Origin: Anaerolineae bacterium
Lineage (GTDB): Bacteria; Chloroflexota; Anaerolineae; Aggregatilineales; Phototrophicaceae
Direction of reading: 5' to 3'
Length of the DNA: 64,000 nt
Assembly: GCA_026645945.1 (NCBI GenBank)
Contig: JAPKMO010000002.1
Location: 1-64,000 of the forward strand
Part shown: positions 8,937 to 19,651 of the stretch, in pieces
Layout: each line of letters opens with the position of its first letter
Numbering within the stretch: position 1 is the stretch's first letter
Made by a program: the position numbers and the translations under genes
The notes under the pieces: generated by a model
Told to the model about the DNA's origin: nothing
Databases searched by the model: none
The model's input: only the letters and a program-made list of their open reading frames with translations

Positions 8937-10139
8937 ATGGGCGAAATCCCGAACAATCAGCAAATCATCGAGCAAGAACACCTGTACCTGGCGCAGACCT
9001 ACAAACGCGCCCCGTTTGCCCTCATGCACGGCGAAGGCGTGCGCCTGTTCGACGCTAACGGCAAAGCTTACCTGGACTGGGTGGCCGGTATCGCCGTCAA
9101 CGCCCTGGGTTACGGCGACCCGGAACTGACCCAGGCCATCAAACAGGGTGTGACCAGCGGCCTCATCCACGTCAGCAACCTGTACCACACCGCGCCGCAG
9201 GTCGAACTGGCGCGGATGCTGGTAGAAAGTTCCTTCGCCGACCGGGTGTTTTTCACCAACAGCGGCACAGAAGCCAACGAAGGCGCGATCAAGTTCGCCC
9301 GCAAGGTAGCCTACGAAAAAGGCCGCCCGGACAAACACGAAATCGTCTGTTTTAGCGGTGCGTTTCATGGCCGGACGATGGGTTCACTGGCACTGACGCC
9401 GCGCGACAAATACCAGCAGCCCTTCCAACCCCTGATGCCCGGCGTGGTAGTGGCAGAGTTCAACAACCTGGACAGCGCCGCCGCCGCCATTGGCGACAAA
9501 ACTGCCGCCGTCATCATCGAGCCGGTGCAGGGCGAAGGCGGCATTTACGTGGCGACGGACGAATTTTTGCGCGGCCTGCGCGACCTGTGCGACCGGCACG
9601 AGGCGCTGCTGATTTTCGACGAAATCCAGTGCGGCATGGGGCGCACCGGGACGCTGTGGGCATACGAACACAGCGGCATCACGCCGGACATCCTGACCGC
9701 CGCCAAACCGCTGGCGGGCGGCCTGCCCATCGGCGCGATTTTGATGACCGAGGCGGTCGCCGCCGCCATGCACCCCGGCGAACACGGCACGACCTTCGCC
9801 GGCGGCCCGCTGGTGACTGCCGCCGCGCGGGTGGTTCTCAGGCGAGTCAGCCGGCCCGAATTTCTGGCGCAGGTGCGGGAGGTGGGCGCGTATCTGCTAG
9901 AGCGCCTGTCGGAGATCAACAGCCCGCTGGTGAAGGACGTGCGCGGTCGCGGCCTGATGGTCGGCCTGGAATTAGCAATTGATGCCGCCGCCGTGATCGA
10001 AGCCGGTTACGAACACGGGCTGATCCTGGTCAATGCCGGGCCGAATGTCATCCGGTTTGTGCCGCCGCTGATCGTCGAGAAAAAACACGTAGATGAACTG
10101 GTGGACAAGCTGACCACGATTCTGGCCGGGATGGCCTGA
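8937..10139 (+). CDS. argD: Acetylornithine aminotransferase
   Basis: Class-III aminotransferase: FFTNSGTEANEGAIKFARK, IFDEIQCGMGRTG, AAKPLAGGLPIGA; RBS AAAGGGG before ATG 8937. Confidence 0.94.
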   Translation: MGEIPNNQQIIEQEHLYLAQTYKRAPFALMHGEGVRLFDANGKAYLDWVAGIAVNALGYGDPELTQAIKQGVTSGLIHVSNLYHTAPQVELARMLVESSFADRVFFTNSGTEANEGAIKFARKVAYEKGRPDKHEIVCFSGAFHGRTMGSLALTPRDKYQQPFQPLMPGVVVAEFNNLDSAAAAIGDKTAAVIIEPVQGEGGIYVATDEFLRGLRDLCDRHEALLIFDEIQCGMGRTGTLWAYEHSGITPDILTAAKPLAGGLPIGAILMTEAVAAAMHPGEHGTTFAGGPLVTAAARVVLRRVSRPEFLAQVREVGAYLLERLSEINSPLVKDVRGRGLMVGLELAIDAAAVIEAGYEHGLILVNAGPNVIRFVPPLIVEKKHVDELVDKLTTILAGMA

Positions 10140-10186
10140 AATTTATCGGGCATCCGTAACAGCATTTGTTGAGGGTAGAACTTACA

Positions 10187-11410
10187 ATGGTTGACGTTTT
10201 ACCAACAATCGTGAGTGTGCCGGGTTTTAAGGTCGCGGGCGTACACTGCGGCCTCAAAAAAAACGGCGCGCTCGATTTTGCGCTGGTGTTCAGCGATGCC
10301 CCTTGCACGGCAGCGGGCGTGTTCACCACCAACCGGGTGCAGGCCGCGCCGGTGCTGGTGGATATGGAGCGGCTGAAGGCCACCCCCGACCGCATCCGGG
10401 CGGTGGCGATTAATGCCGGCTGCGCCAACGCCTGCACCGGCCAGCAGGGGATTGATAACGCCCTGCAAACCGCGCGTTGGGTAGCCGAATATACCGGCTG
10501 CGGCGAAGATGAAGTGCTGGTTATGTCCACCGGCGTCATCGGCACACAGCTTCCGATGGACAAAATCAAACGCGGCGTCGAACTGGCGGCGGGCGCGCTG
10601 GGTGAAAACCACTGGGAAGCCGCCGCGCGCGCCATCATGACCACCGACACGCGCCCCAAAATGGCCTCGGCGGCGCTGACGGCGGCAAATGGGCAGCCCT
10701 ACCAGATCGCCGGTATCGCCAAAGGCGCGGGCATGATCGCGCCCAACATGGCGACCATGCTGGGACTGGTGGTGACAAACGCGCGTTTCCCCGCTCCGCT
10801 CCAGCCGCTGCTGCACGCCGCCGCCGAACAGTCCTTTAACCGGATCGTCGTGGACGGCGACATGAGTACCAACGATACGGTGCTGCTGCTGTCAAACGGC
10901 CAGTCCGGGGCGCTGGAAACGCCGGTCGGCCAGTACCCGGACGCGGTGCGGGCCGTCAGCCGCAAGCTGGCGCTGGATATCGTGCGCGACGGCGAAGGCG
11001 CGACTAAGTTCATCAGCATTCTCGTCACCGGCGCGCCGGACGAGGCGGCAGCGCGGTTGATCGCCAATACCATCGCCACTTCGTCACTGGTTAAAACGGC
11101 CTTCTTCGGCAGCGACGCCAACTGGGGACGCATCGTGGCGGCGGCGGGGCGTTCCGGTGTTCCGGTCAATCCCGATCAACTGCGGCTGTGGCTGTTCCCC
11201 GGCGAAACCACGACCGGGACGGAAGGCGGCCTGCTGCTGTTCGAGAACGGAATGCCAACGGCCTACCGCGAAGAACAGGCCGGCGACATTATGCGTCTGC
11301 CGTCGGTCAGCATCCGGCTGGACTGCGGCGCGGGGGACGGCGCGGCGCTGGTGTGGACGTGCGACCTGAGCGCCGAATATGTGGCGATCAACGCCGATTA
11401 TCGTTCGTGA
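10187..11410 (+). CDS. argJ: Bifunctional glutamate N-acetyltransferase/amino-acid acetyltransferase
   Basis: GAGMIAPNMATMLGLVVTNA autoprocessing (ATML) motif; ArgJ fold. Confidence 0.96.
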   Translation: MVDVLPTIVSVPGFKVAGVHCGLKKNGALDFALVFSDAPCTAAGVFTTNRVQAAPVLVDMERLKATPDRIRAVAINAGCANACTGQQGIDNALQTARWVAEYTGCGEDEVLVMSTGVIGTQLPMDKIKRGVELAAGALGENHWEAAARAIMTTDTRPKMASAALTAANGQPYQIAGIAKGAGMIAPNMATMLGLVVTNARFPAPLQPLLHAAAEQSFNRIVVDGDMSTNDTVLLLSNGQSGALETPVGQYPDAVRAVSRKLALDIVRDGEGATKFISILVTGAPDEAAARLIANTIATSSLVKTAFFGSDANWGRIVAAAGRSGVPVNPDQLRLWLFPGETTTGTEGGLLLFENGMPTAYREEQAGDIMRLPSVSIRLDCGAGDGAALVWTCDLSAEYVAINADYRS

Positions 11411-11461
11411 TATTCGTGGGTGGGTTGGGAAACCCGCTCCGCCTGTTTTAAGGGGTAATCC

Positions 11462-12577
11462 ATGCAGGGATGTCTGGCGCTGGAAGACGGCAGCCTATAT
11501 ACGGGTGTGGGGTTCGGCGCGGAAGGTGTGCAGACCGGCGAACTGGTCTTTAATACCTCCATGACTGGCTACCAGGAAATCCTCACCGACCCGTCCTATC
11601 ACCGGCAGATCGTCACCATGACCGTGCCGCATGTCGGCAATACCGGCATCAACCCGGAAGATGTGGAGTCCGACCGGGTATGGGTGGCGGGTTTTGTGGT
11701 GCGGGCGCTCAGCCCGGTGGTGAGCAACTGGCGCACCCAGGGCGACCTGGACGAATACCTTAAGGCGCAGGGTATCATCGGCCTCAGCGACATCTCCACA
11801 CGGGCGCTGGTGCGGCATATTCGCAGCCGGGGGGTGATGCGGGCGGCCATCGCGCATGGCGAAGCGGCGGACGACCCGGCGGCGCTGGTCGAACGAGCGC
11901 GGCAGTCGCCGGATATGTCCGGCTGGAATCTGGTAGACGACGTAACCTGTGCCGAGCCATACAACTGGACGGAACGCAGCGACCCGCAGTGGTATCGCAG
12001 CCACCGCTACGACCCCGCCGGCCCGCTGGTGGTGGCCTACGACTTCGGCATCAAACGTAATATTTTACGTATGATGACCGACCGGGGCCTGCGAGTGCGC
12101 GTCGTCCCGGCGCACACGCCCGCCGCCGACGTGCTGGCGCTCAACCCGGCGGGTGTATTCCTCAGCAACGGCCCCGGCGACCCGGCAGCCGTGACCTATG
12201 CCATCCAGAACGTGCGCGAACTGCTGGGCAAAACGCCGGTGTTCGGCATCTGCCTGGGGCATCAAATCCTGGGGCTGGCGCTGGGCGGGCGCACCGAAAA
12301 AATGCGCTTCGGGCATCGCGGTGGCAACCAGCCGGTCAAGAATCTGCTCACCGGCGTGGTGGAGATCAGCAGCCACAATCACGGCTTCGCCGTCACGCCG
12401 GACAGCGACCTGAGCGGCGCGGAAATCACCCACATCAACCTGAACGACAACACGGTGGAAGGGCTGCGGCACGTTGGGTTAGGCGCGTTCAGCGTGCAGT
12501 ACCACCCGGAAGCCTCGCCCGGCCCGCACGATTCGCTCTACCTGTTCGACGAGTTCGTGAACCGGGTGAAGGCGTAA
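11462..12577 (+). CDS. carA: Carbamoyl-phosphate synthase small subunit
   Basis: Class-I GATase motif [19 protein letters not shown]-terminal CPSase_sm domain. Confidence 0.97.
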   Translation: MQGCLALEDGSLYTGVGFGAEGVQTGELVFNTSMTGYQEILTDPSYHRQIVTMTVPHVGNTGINPEDVESDRVWVAGFVVRALSPVVSNWRTQGDLDEYLKAQGIIGLSDISTRALVRHIRSRGVMRAAIAHGEAADDPAALVERARQSPDMSGWNLVDDVTCAEPYNWTERSDPQWYRSHRYDPAGPLVVAYDFGIKRNILRMMTDRGLRVRVVPAHTPAADVLALNPAGVFLSNGPGDPAAVTYAIQNVRELLGKTPVFGICLGHQILGLALGGRTEKMRFGHRGGNQPVKNLLTGVVEISSHNHGFAVTPDSDLSGAEITHINLNDNTVEGLRHVGLGAFSVQYHPEASPGPHDSLYLFDEFVNRVKA

Positions 12578-12741
12578 TGGATGTATACTGAAATCGCGGA
12601 TGATGTACCGTGAGGTTATAGTTCTTGGCGCACCTGGCGTGCTTGGCGTTTCAAACCCACTTTTGCCCCCATATGCGAATTGAACGGCTAAAAGCGGAAC
12701 AGTCGGCAAATAACGTATAATAAAATTACCGATCAGGCGAT

Positions 12742-13368
12742 ATGGGGCGAAGAACCATCATGACGGCAAGGGAGACAATACGGATTGACGACCTGCTGGC
12801 AGCGCGCCCGATCACAGAAGCGATTGCGGCGGAAGTGCTGGCAGCGCCGGGTTACGAACACCTCGAAATCGTGAACAGCGAGTGGGTCGGCCTGGATAAA
12901 AACGAGGAAAAAGTCACCACCGGCGAAGAACACGGCTGGATTGAAGCGTTGTTGATCGTTCTCATCGGCGGTTATGTCGTTAAACACAAACTGGGGCGCG
13001 TTTACCCCGGCGATGTAACCTTCGTCCTCGACGGCCAACCGGGAGACATTCGCCGCATGTGCGAACCGGATGTCGCTTTTGTGTCGTTGGAAAACGTCAC
13101 ACCGACGCAGGGGTTTATCTTCCGCGCGCCCGATCTGGCGATAGAGATTATCTCGCCCTCGCAAACCTACTCGGCCATGACCGACAAAATTGACGATTAT
13201 TTCCGTTTTGGCACGCGGCAGGTGTGGCTGGTGCTGCCGGACAAAAAACAGGTCGAAGTCCATTTCCCGGACAAAAGACCGGAGAAATACCGCATCGGGC
13301 AGTCTGTCCCCGGCGGCGACCTCCTGCCCGGCTTCACGCTGGAAGTGGCGCAGGTTTTTGAAGCCTGA
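12742..13368 (+). CDS. Uma2 family (DUF820) putative endonuclease
   Basis: EPDVAFVS...APDLAIEIISPSQTYSAMTDKIDDYFRFGTRQVWLVLPDKKQVEVH. Confidence 0.88.
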   Translation: MGRRTIMTARETIRIDDLLAARPITEAIAAEVLAAPGYEHLEIVNSEWVGLDKNEEKVTTGEEHGWIEALLIVLIGGYVVKHKLGRVYPGDVTFVLDGQPGDIRRMCEPDVAFVSLENVTPTQGFIFRAPDLAIEIISPSQTYSAMTDKIDDYFRFGTRQVWLVLPDKKQVEVHFPDKRPEKYRIGQSVPGGDLLPGFTLEVAQVFEA

Positions 13369-13450
13369 ACGCAAACGGGGCGAACCGCTTGCGATCCGCC
13401 CCGCCCTGACTCGGTACTCCCTACTCAGCACTCGAACTTCAGCACTTCCC

Positions 13451-15340
13451 TTACGCCACGTTCTCCTCGGCCTGGTGGCCGTTGGCGCTGTGGCCGTTCG
13501 CCCGCGCGCCGTTGGCGAAGGGGTCGTACTGCTGTTCCAGTGCCTGCCGGAACTGCGTCGTGTACAGGTTGTAGTAGTGGCCCTTCTGGCGTATCAGTTC
13601 GGCATGGTTGCCCATCTCGCTGATGCCGCCGTTTTCGATCACCAGGATGCGGTCGGCACGGCGGATGGTGGACAGCCGGTGCGCGATGACAAAACTGGTG
13701 CTGTTTTTCATCACGTTTTCCATGCCCTGCTGGATGAGCGCCTCGGTCAGCGTATCTACCGAGCTGGTGGCCTCGTCCATGATGAAGATGTCCGGCTGCG
13801 CCAGGATGGCCCGCGCCAGGCTGATAAGCTGCTTCTGACCAACCGAGAGCAGCACGCCGCCCTCGCCCACCGGCTCGTCGTAGCCGTGTTCCAGCGCGGT
13901 GATGAACTCGTGCGCGCCGGCCAGCCGCGCCGCTTCCTCGACCTCCGCGTCGGTGGCGTCCAGCCGCCCGTAGCGAATGTTCTCTCGAATCGTGCCGGAA
14001 AACAGGTGCGGCGTTTGCAGCACCACGCCCAGCCGCGCATGAATGGCGTGCAGCGTGTATTCGGTGTAGTCGCGGCCATTGATGCGGATAACCCCGGCCT
14101 TCGGCTCGTAAAAGCGGCTGAGCAGGTTGACGATGGTGCTTTTGCCGCCGCCGGTCGGGCCGACCAGCGCAATCGTTTCGCCGGCCTTCACCGTCAGGTT
14201 GAAGTTCGTCAGCACCGGCTTTTCCGGCTGGTAGTAAAACGTCACATTGTCGAACTCAATCGTGCCGCGCATGGTATCCGCCTCGACCGCGCCGGGACGG
14301 TTGACCACTTCCGGCTTTGAGTCCAGCAGCGAGAAGAACCGCTCGGCAGAGGCGACCGCCTGCTGCATTTCGGCATACACGCGCGCCATTTCCTGCACCG
14401 GCCACATCATAAAGGTGATGTAGGCGATGAAGGCCTGAATGCCGCCGATAGTGATGCCGCCAACCTGCGTTTCCAGGCCGCCGAACCAGACCACCGCGCC
14501 GACGGCGACCGCGCTGAGAAACTGCACCACCGGCAGGAACAGCGCCGACAGCCAGGCCGCGCGATAGCCCGCGCGGTACATATCACTCGTCAGGCCGTCG
14601 AATTCCTTCAGGTTGGCGGCCTCGCGGTTGAGCGCCTTCACCACCCGCACGCCGGTGATATTTTCGTTGTACGTGCCGGTGATCTTGGAATTGAGCTTGC
14701 GCGCCTTGCGGTACTCAACCAGAATTTTCTGTTTGAACCACACGGCCACCACTACCAGCACCGGAATAAGCAGCAGCACCACCAGCGTAAGCTGCCAGTG
14801 GATGGTTGCCATAAACACCAGCGCCATGACGATATTCGTCACCGACCATACAATGTCCAGCATGTTCCAGGTGATAAGGTCGGCCATGCGCTCGGTGTCG
14901 GAACCCACGCGCGACATAATCCAGCCGACCGGCGTGCGGTCGAAGTACGAAAACGACAGGTTTTGCAGGTGGTTAAACACCTTCTTTCGCAGATCGTACA
15001 TCACCCGCTGGCCCAGGATGCCGCACAGATAGATGAACGTGAACACCGCCGCCGCCTGCAAAAAGATCATGGCAGCGTAAACGACGATCAACCCCACCAG
15101 GCGATCGCGGTCGGCGGCCAGAATGCCTTCGTCAATGATGAGTTTGTTCAGATACGTGAAGAAGGCGTCCAGGAACGACACCAGCGCCACCGCCACCACA
15201 AAGCCGGCCACCCACTTCCAATGGGGCCGCGCCTGCTGCAAGATGCGGATCAGCGTCCCGCCGTTGAACTGCGACGAGAAATCTTCTTCTTCATAGTGGA
15301 AGTCCGACACTGGCGATCTCCTTTTCCAGTTCGTCTTCAA
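13451..15340 (-). CDS. ABC exporter, TM-NBD fusion (subunit with LSVGQ signature)
   Basis: Walker A GPTGGGKST, signature LLSVGQKQL, Walker B IFIMDEATSSVD. Confidence 0.92.
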   Translation of the reverse strand: MKTNWKRRSPVSDFHYEEEDFSSQFNGGTLIRILQQARPHWKWVAGFVVAVALVSFLDAFFTYLNKLIIDEGILAADRDRLVGLIVVYAAMIFLQAAAVFTFIYLCGILGQRVMYDLRKKVFNHLQNLSFSYFDRTPVGWIMSRVGSDTERMADLITWNMLDIVWSVTNIVMALVFMATIHWQLTLVVLLLIPVLVVVAVWFKQKILVEYRKARKLNSKITGTYNENITGVRVVKALNREAANLKEFDGLTSDMYRAGYRAAWLSALFLPVVQFLSAVAVGAVVWFGGLETQVGGITIGGIQAFIAYITFMMWPVQEMARVYAEMQQAVASAERFFSLLDSKPEVVNRPGAVEADTMRGTIEFDNVTFYYQPEKPVLTNFNLTVKAGETIALVGPTGGGKSTIVNLLSRFYEPKAGVIRINGRDYTEYTLHAIHARLGVVLQTPHLFSGTIRENIRYGRLDATDAEVEEAARLAGAHEFITALEHGYDEPVGEGGVLLSVGQKQLISLARAILAQPDIFIMDEATSSVDTLTEALIQQGMENVMKNSTSFVIAHRLSTIRRADRILVIENGGISEMGNHAELIRQKGHYYNLYTTQFRQALEQQYDPFANGARANGHSANGHQAEENVA

Positions 15341-17120
15341 TACGCGACTGCAAATCGTAAACGTGACGGTACATGCCGCCCGCTGCCATCAGTTCTTCGT
15401 GCGTGCCGCGCTGGATGATGCGGCCCTTGTCAAAAACCAGAATCAGGTCGGCGCGCATGACCGTCTGGATGCGGTGGGCGATGATGAACGAGGTGCGGCC
15501 CTGCATCAGGCGCAGCAGCGCCTCGCGGATTGAGTCCTCGGTTTCCGCGTCCACCGACGATGTAGCATCATCCAGGATGAGGATGCGCGGGTCTTTGAGC
15601 AGCGTGCGCGCCAGCACCACGCGCTGTTTCTGCCCGCCGGAAAGCGTCACGCCGCGCTCGCCGACCAGGGTGTTATACCCATCCGGGAAGGTTTCGATAA
15701 CCTCGTGGATGGCTGCCGCCTGCGCCGCCGCGATCACTTCGTCGTCGGAAACCTCGCGCCCAACGCCGTAAGTGATGTTCTCCCGGATGGTACGCGAGAA
15801 CAGAAACGGCTCCTGCTCCACGATTCCGATCTGCCGGCGAAGGTACTGGCGCGGATAGTCGCGCAGTTCCGCGCCGTCAATGGTAATGCTGCCGCCGGTA
15901 TACTCGTAAAAACGCGGCAGCAGGCTGACGACCGACGTTTTGCCGGAGCCGGTCGAACCCAGCAGCGCGACCGTCTGCCCTGGCCGGACGGTGAAACTGA
16001 TGTCCTTCAACACCGGCGCTTCAGGGTCGTACCCGAAGGACACATCCTTAAACACCACTTCGCCCTTCAGGCTGCCTTCCGGCTGGAACGCCCCCTTGGT
16101 CAGCGGCTCGCGCTCCTCGCGGATGACGTGCATCACGCGCTCGAACGACACCATGCCGGTAGACATATGCACGATCAACCGCCCCAGGTTGCGGATGGGG
16201 TTGATGATGTTGATGAGCAGCCCGGCATACGCCAGGTACGCGCCCAGCGTCAGCGTGCCGTCCATGACCATGATGGCGGCTACGCCATACCCGGCCAGGA
16301 TTTGCGCGCCGCAGATCACATCCGTGATCGGCCAGAAGCCGCTGTGCATCAGCATAAAATGGCGGCCACGCCGGAACTTTTCGTAGTTGTCGGCCTCGAA
16401 CTTGTCCTGCTCGTACTGCTGGCGGGCGAAGGCTTTCACCACCCGTACGCCGCTCAGGTTTTCTTGCAGGGTGGTCGAAAGTTTAGCGTCCTGCTGTTCG
16501 TACTCGTCCCAGGCTTTCGACACGCGGCGGAAGAAAAACAGCGACATGATGACAATCGGCGGGATGACGATCACCGACAGCAGCGCCAGTCCGACGTGCA
16601 GCGACAGCAGCGCGCCGAAGTTGATGCTGAACAGGATGAAAATACGCCCGATACCGATGGCCTGCTCGGAAAAGAAGCGGCGCACGGTGTCCACATCCGA
16701 TGTGCAGCGTTGGATAAGTTCACCCGTTTTCATGTTGTCATGATAGGTGAATGTCAGATGCTGGATATGGTCGAACATATAGTTCCGCAGCCGCAGCGCC
16801 ACGCCTTCGGCGGTCTGCGCCGTCAGCTTGCCGCTTAAAAAGCTGAACAGCCCTTGCAGCAGCGCCAGGCCGACGAAGCCCAGCGCCACCGGCGGCAGAA
16901 TCGCAGCCAGGTCTGGCGCTTGCAGCGCCTCGTCCACGAAGTAGCGAATGAGCAAAAACGACACCATGCTGAACACCGACGCCAGGCCGAGCGTGGCAAT
17001 CGCGCCGAAATAGCGCCAGCGAAAGCCGGCCATCATGCGCCAGAAACCGAGCAGACGATTATTGGACACGGACTGCTTCAAGTCATATGTATAGGCTTGC
17101 GGAAGGGGATTTACGTTCAA
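15291..17120 (-). CDS. ABC exporter, TM-NBD fusion (subunit with degenerate Walker B)
   Basis: Walker A GSTGSGKT, LSGGQKQR, Walker B ILILDDATSSVD (D instead of catalytic E). Confidence 0.92.
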   Translation of the reverse strand: MNVNPLPQAYTYDLKQSVSNNRLLGFWRMMAGFRWRYFGAIATLGLASVFSMVSFLLIRYFVDEALQAPDLAAILPPVALGFVGLALLQGLFSFLSGKLTAQTAEGVALRLRNYMFDHIQHLTFTYHDNMKTGELIQRCTSDVDTVRRFFSEQAIGIGRIFILFSINFGALLSLHVGLALLSVIVIPPIVIMSLFFFRRVSKAWDEYEQQDAKLSTTLQENLSGVRVVKAFARQQYEQDKFEADNYEKFRRGRHFMLMHSGFWPITDVICGAQILAGYGVAAIMVMDGTLTLGAYLAYAGLLINIINPIRNLGRLIVHMSTGMVSFERVMHVIREEREPLTKGAFQPEGSLKGEVVFKDVSFGYDPEAPVLKDISFTVRPGQTVALLGSTGSGKTSVVSLLPRFYEYTGGSITIDGAELRDYPRQYLRRQIGIVEQEPFLFSRTIRENITYGVGREVSDDEVIAAAQAAAIHEVIETFPDGYNTLVGERGVTLSGGQKQRVVLARTLLKDPRILILDDATSSVDAETEDSIREALLRLMQGRTSFIIAHRIQTVMRADLILVFDKGRIIQRGTHEELMAAGGMYRHVYDLQSRIEDELEKEIASVGLPL

Positions 17121-17519
17121 GTTCGCACCCTTTCAAGCGAGTCGGAACAGCACCCCGGCGCGTTCTGCCGGGTGGCTTCCCCAAACAGAATAAAGACCAA
17201 AAACGAAGCAGGGAGAACTGCCGGGTTAAGAGATGGTCTGACGCGAGATGAAGTCGAGCATTCTACAGCCTTTCGTTCTGTTCCGGTCAAAAAGCAGACG
17301 CCGCCACAGCCAGTCATCTAAAGGCCAGCAGAGATCATAACAGGTCAGCAGTTAAATGGCAAGCCCGAACCCGGAACAATTCACAAAATTCAAACAACCC
17401 GCTTAAACGGGTACAAGGCTTATTGTAACACAAAAACGGTAGAGATGAGCCAGTCCATTGACGGAGAAACAGCCTGTACAAGTGGACAGGTCGGGCAGGT
17501 CAGGCGCGAGGGATGCCGG

Positions 17520-18539
17520 CTAAGCGCCGGCGGAGCGGAAAAACGCGATCATCTCGTACAACGAGGTATATTTGCTCGTCTGCCCCGCCGCCGTCACGCG
17601 CCAGCAGCCCGGCTCGACCGTGACGCGCAGCGGCGTTTCGGTTTCGTTCTGGACGACGCAGAAGCCCTCCCGCTCCAGGGCGCGCGCCGTCCATACGGCG
17701 GGAACACCTTCGCCGATCACGCTCACCACGCCGGACGGCCTGGCCGGTATCCGAAACGCGCCGGTATAAGCATCGAAGGTCACGCCCTCGGCGCGAAAGG
17801 CCGCCTCAAGCGCGCCGCTGAGGACTAAATCTTCCGGCGCGCCCGCCACCAACCGGCCACCCTTCGGCATCAGCCAGAGCTGGTCAGCAGAGCGCAGCGC
17901 CAGGTCAAGATCGTGCGTCGAGAGCAGAATCGCGCGGCGGGTTTCCCGCGCCAGCCGCCGCAAAAGCTGCATGATCTCGGCGCGGCGCGGCAGATCGAGA
18001 TAGGCGGTCGGCTCGTCCAGCAGCATCACGGCGGGTTCCTGCGCCAGCGCGCGGGCGATCAGGATTTTCTGGCGTTCGCCGTCGCTCAGTTCGTCCACCG
18101 AACGCGCCGCCAGATCATCCGCGCCGACGGCGGTGATCGCGCGGCGGACGGCGGCTTCGTCGTCGGGGGTCAGCCGCCCCGTCCAGTCGGTGTACGGGTA
18201 GCGCCCCAGGGCGACCAGCGCGTAAGCGGGCAGAATCCCGACCTCAAGCCGTTCGGTCAGCACGATGCTCAAACGCCGCGCCATCTCGCGCGGGGTCAGG
18301 GCGCGCACATCCTCGCCCATCACCATCACCCGCCCGGCCAGCGGCGGCTGCATCCCGGCCAGCGTCCGCATCAGTGTGGACTTACCCGCGCCGTTGGGGC
18401 CGATCAGGCACACCAGTTCGCCGGGTTTGAGCGTCACCTGAATATCCTCGGCCACCACGCGGGGCGGGCGGCGCGGCTGCCGGTAGCCGATGGACAGGTG
18501 CTGCGTGCTGAGGGCTAAAGCGGGCGGATTCGGTTTCAT
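17520..18539 (-). CDS. btuD: Cobalamin-type ABC transporter ATP-binding protein with C-terminal extension
   Basis: MKPNPPALALSTQHLSIGYRQ...GPNGAGKSTLMRTLAG...LSDGERQKILIARAL...VMLLDEPTAYLD; ORF-track start 18758 reads into the upstream gene. Confidence 0.87.
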   Translation of the reverse strand: MKPNPPALALSTQHLSIGYRQPRRPPRVVAEDIQVTLKPGELVCLIGPNGAGKSTLMRTLAGMQPPLAGRVMVMGEDVRALTPREMARRLSIVLTERLEVGILPAYALVALGRYPYTDWTGRLTPDDEAAVRRAITAVGADDLAARSVDELSDGERQKILIARALAQEPAVMLLDEPTAYLDLPRRAEIMQLLRRLARETRRAILLSTHDLDLALRSADQLWLMPKGGRLVAGAPEDLVLSGALEAAFRAEGVTFDAYTGAFRIPARPSGVVSVIGEGVPAVWTARALEREGFCVVQNETETPLRVTVEPGCWRVTAAGQTSKYTSLYEMIAFFRSAGA

Positions 18540-18541
18540 CA

Positions 18542-19651
18542 CTATCCACCAAACGAGACTTGCAGCGAGCGGCGGCGCAGGATGATCCAGATGACGACCG
18601 GCGCGCCGATCAAAGCCGTGACAGCGTTTAGCGGCAGGATCACCTGGCTGCCCGGCACCTGCGCGGCCAGATCGGCCAGCAGCGCGACGATGCCGCCCAG
18701 CAGCGCCGACGCCGGGACGAGCGTTCCGTGGTCGGACGTGCCGAAGATGCCCCGGCACAGGTGCGGCACGGCGATGCCGAGAAAGCCAATCGGGCCGCAG
18801 AAGGCCGTCACCGCGCCCGCCAGCAGCGCCGTGCTGGCAATAATACCCACGCGCACGCGCCGCACGTTCACGCCCATGCTGCGCGCGTAGGACTCTCCCA
18901 GCAGCAGCGCGTTCAGCGGTTTGATGAGCAGAAACGCGCCCGCCAGGCCGAGCAAAATCGCCGGCGCAAAAATCGGCATCTGTCCCCAGGTGACGCCGCC
19001 AAAACTGCCGAACGTCCAGTTGAGGTAAACCTGCACCCGGTCAGCCAGGCTGAAGTAAACCAGCAGGCTGACCAGCGCGCCGGTCGTATAGCCGAACATC
19101 AGCCCCAGGATCAGCAGCGTGACGACGCTCTGCACCCGCCGGGCGACCGCCAACACCAGCGCCAGCACCACCGCCGCGCCCAGGCTGGCCGCCGCCGCCA
19201 GGCCAAAATCGCCGAACAGCCCCAGGCCGGCCACCAGCACCGAGCCGGTCGTCCCGGCGCTCATCACCACCAGCGCCACTCCCAGGCTGGCCCCGGAACT
19301 GATGCCCAGCACGTAGGGGTCGGCCAGTGGATTGCGGAAAAGCGTCTGCATCTGCAAACCGCCGACCGCCAGTGCCGCCCCCGCCAGCAGCGCCGTGAGC
19401 GCCTTCGGCAGCCGGAAGTTCAGCACAATGGTTTCCCAGGTGGCGCGGGAGGCCTGCCCGCCGGCGAGGATGGTCACAATCTCCGGCAGCGGGATATTCA
19501 CCGACCCCACCGCCAAGCTGAGCAGAAACGCGCCCAGCAGCCCCACCGCCAGCGTTAGCAAAAGCAGCCGCCGCGCCCCCAGCCGGAAGTGGAGGCCGCG
19601 CAAAGAGGCCGCCTGTTCCAGCGCATACGGTTTTATATCAGCTTCTCGCAT
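18542..19651 (-). CDS. btuC: FecCD-type ABC transporter permease (BtuC-like)
   Basis: FecCD motifs: GISSGASLGVALVV, GPIGFLGIAVPHLCRGIFG. Confidence 0.9.
   Translation of the reverse strand: MREADIKPYALEQAASLRGLHFRLGARRLLLLTLAVGLLGAFLLSLAVGSVNIPLPEIVTILAGGQASRATWETIVLNFRLPKALTALLAGAALAVGGLQMQTLFRNPLADPYVLGISSGASLGVALVVMSAGTTGSVLVAGLGLFGDFGLAAAASLGAAVVLALVLAVARRVQSVVTLLILGLMFGYTTGALVSLLVYFSLADRVQVYLNWTFGSFGGVTWGQMPIFAPAILLGLAGAFLLIKPLNALLLGESYARSMGVNVRRVRVGIIASTALLAGAVTAFCGPIGFLGIAVPHLCRGIFGTSDHGTLVPASALLGGIVALLADLAAQVPGSQVILPLNAVTALIGAPVVIWIILRRRSLQVSFGG

Noticed and set aside
12742-13368. Uma2-family gene as part of a defence system
   Set aside because: Uma2/DUF820 proteins are common solo genes in this type of genome and no partner genes are adjacent.
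13190-14320. Long antisense ORFs over other clear genes (13190-14320, 15705-16838, 18728-19558, 33143-34456, 43926-45197, 50469-51398, 54031-54978, 55061-56209, 57879-58823, 58954-60180)
   Set aside because: Each lies opposite a well-supported CDS and has biased, domain-free composition.
17520-18758. ORF-track start at 18758 for the BtuD-like ATPase
   Set aside because: The extension translates the end of btuC in another frame; the ATPase starts near 18539 (MKPNPPALALS).
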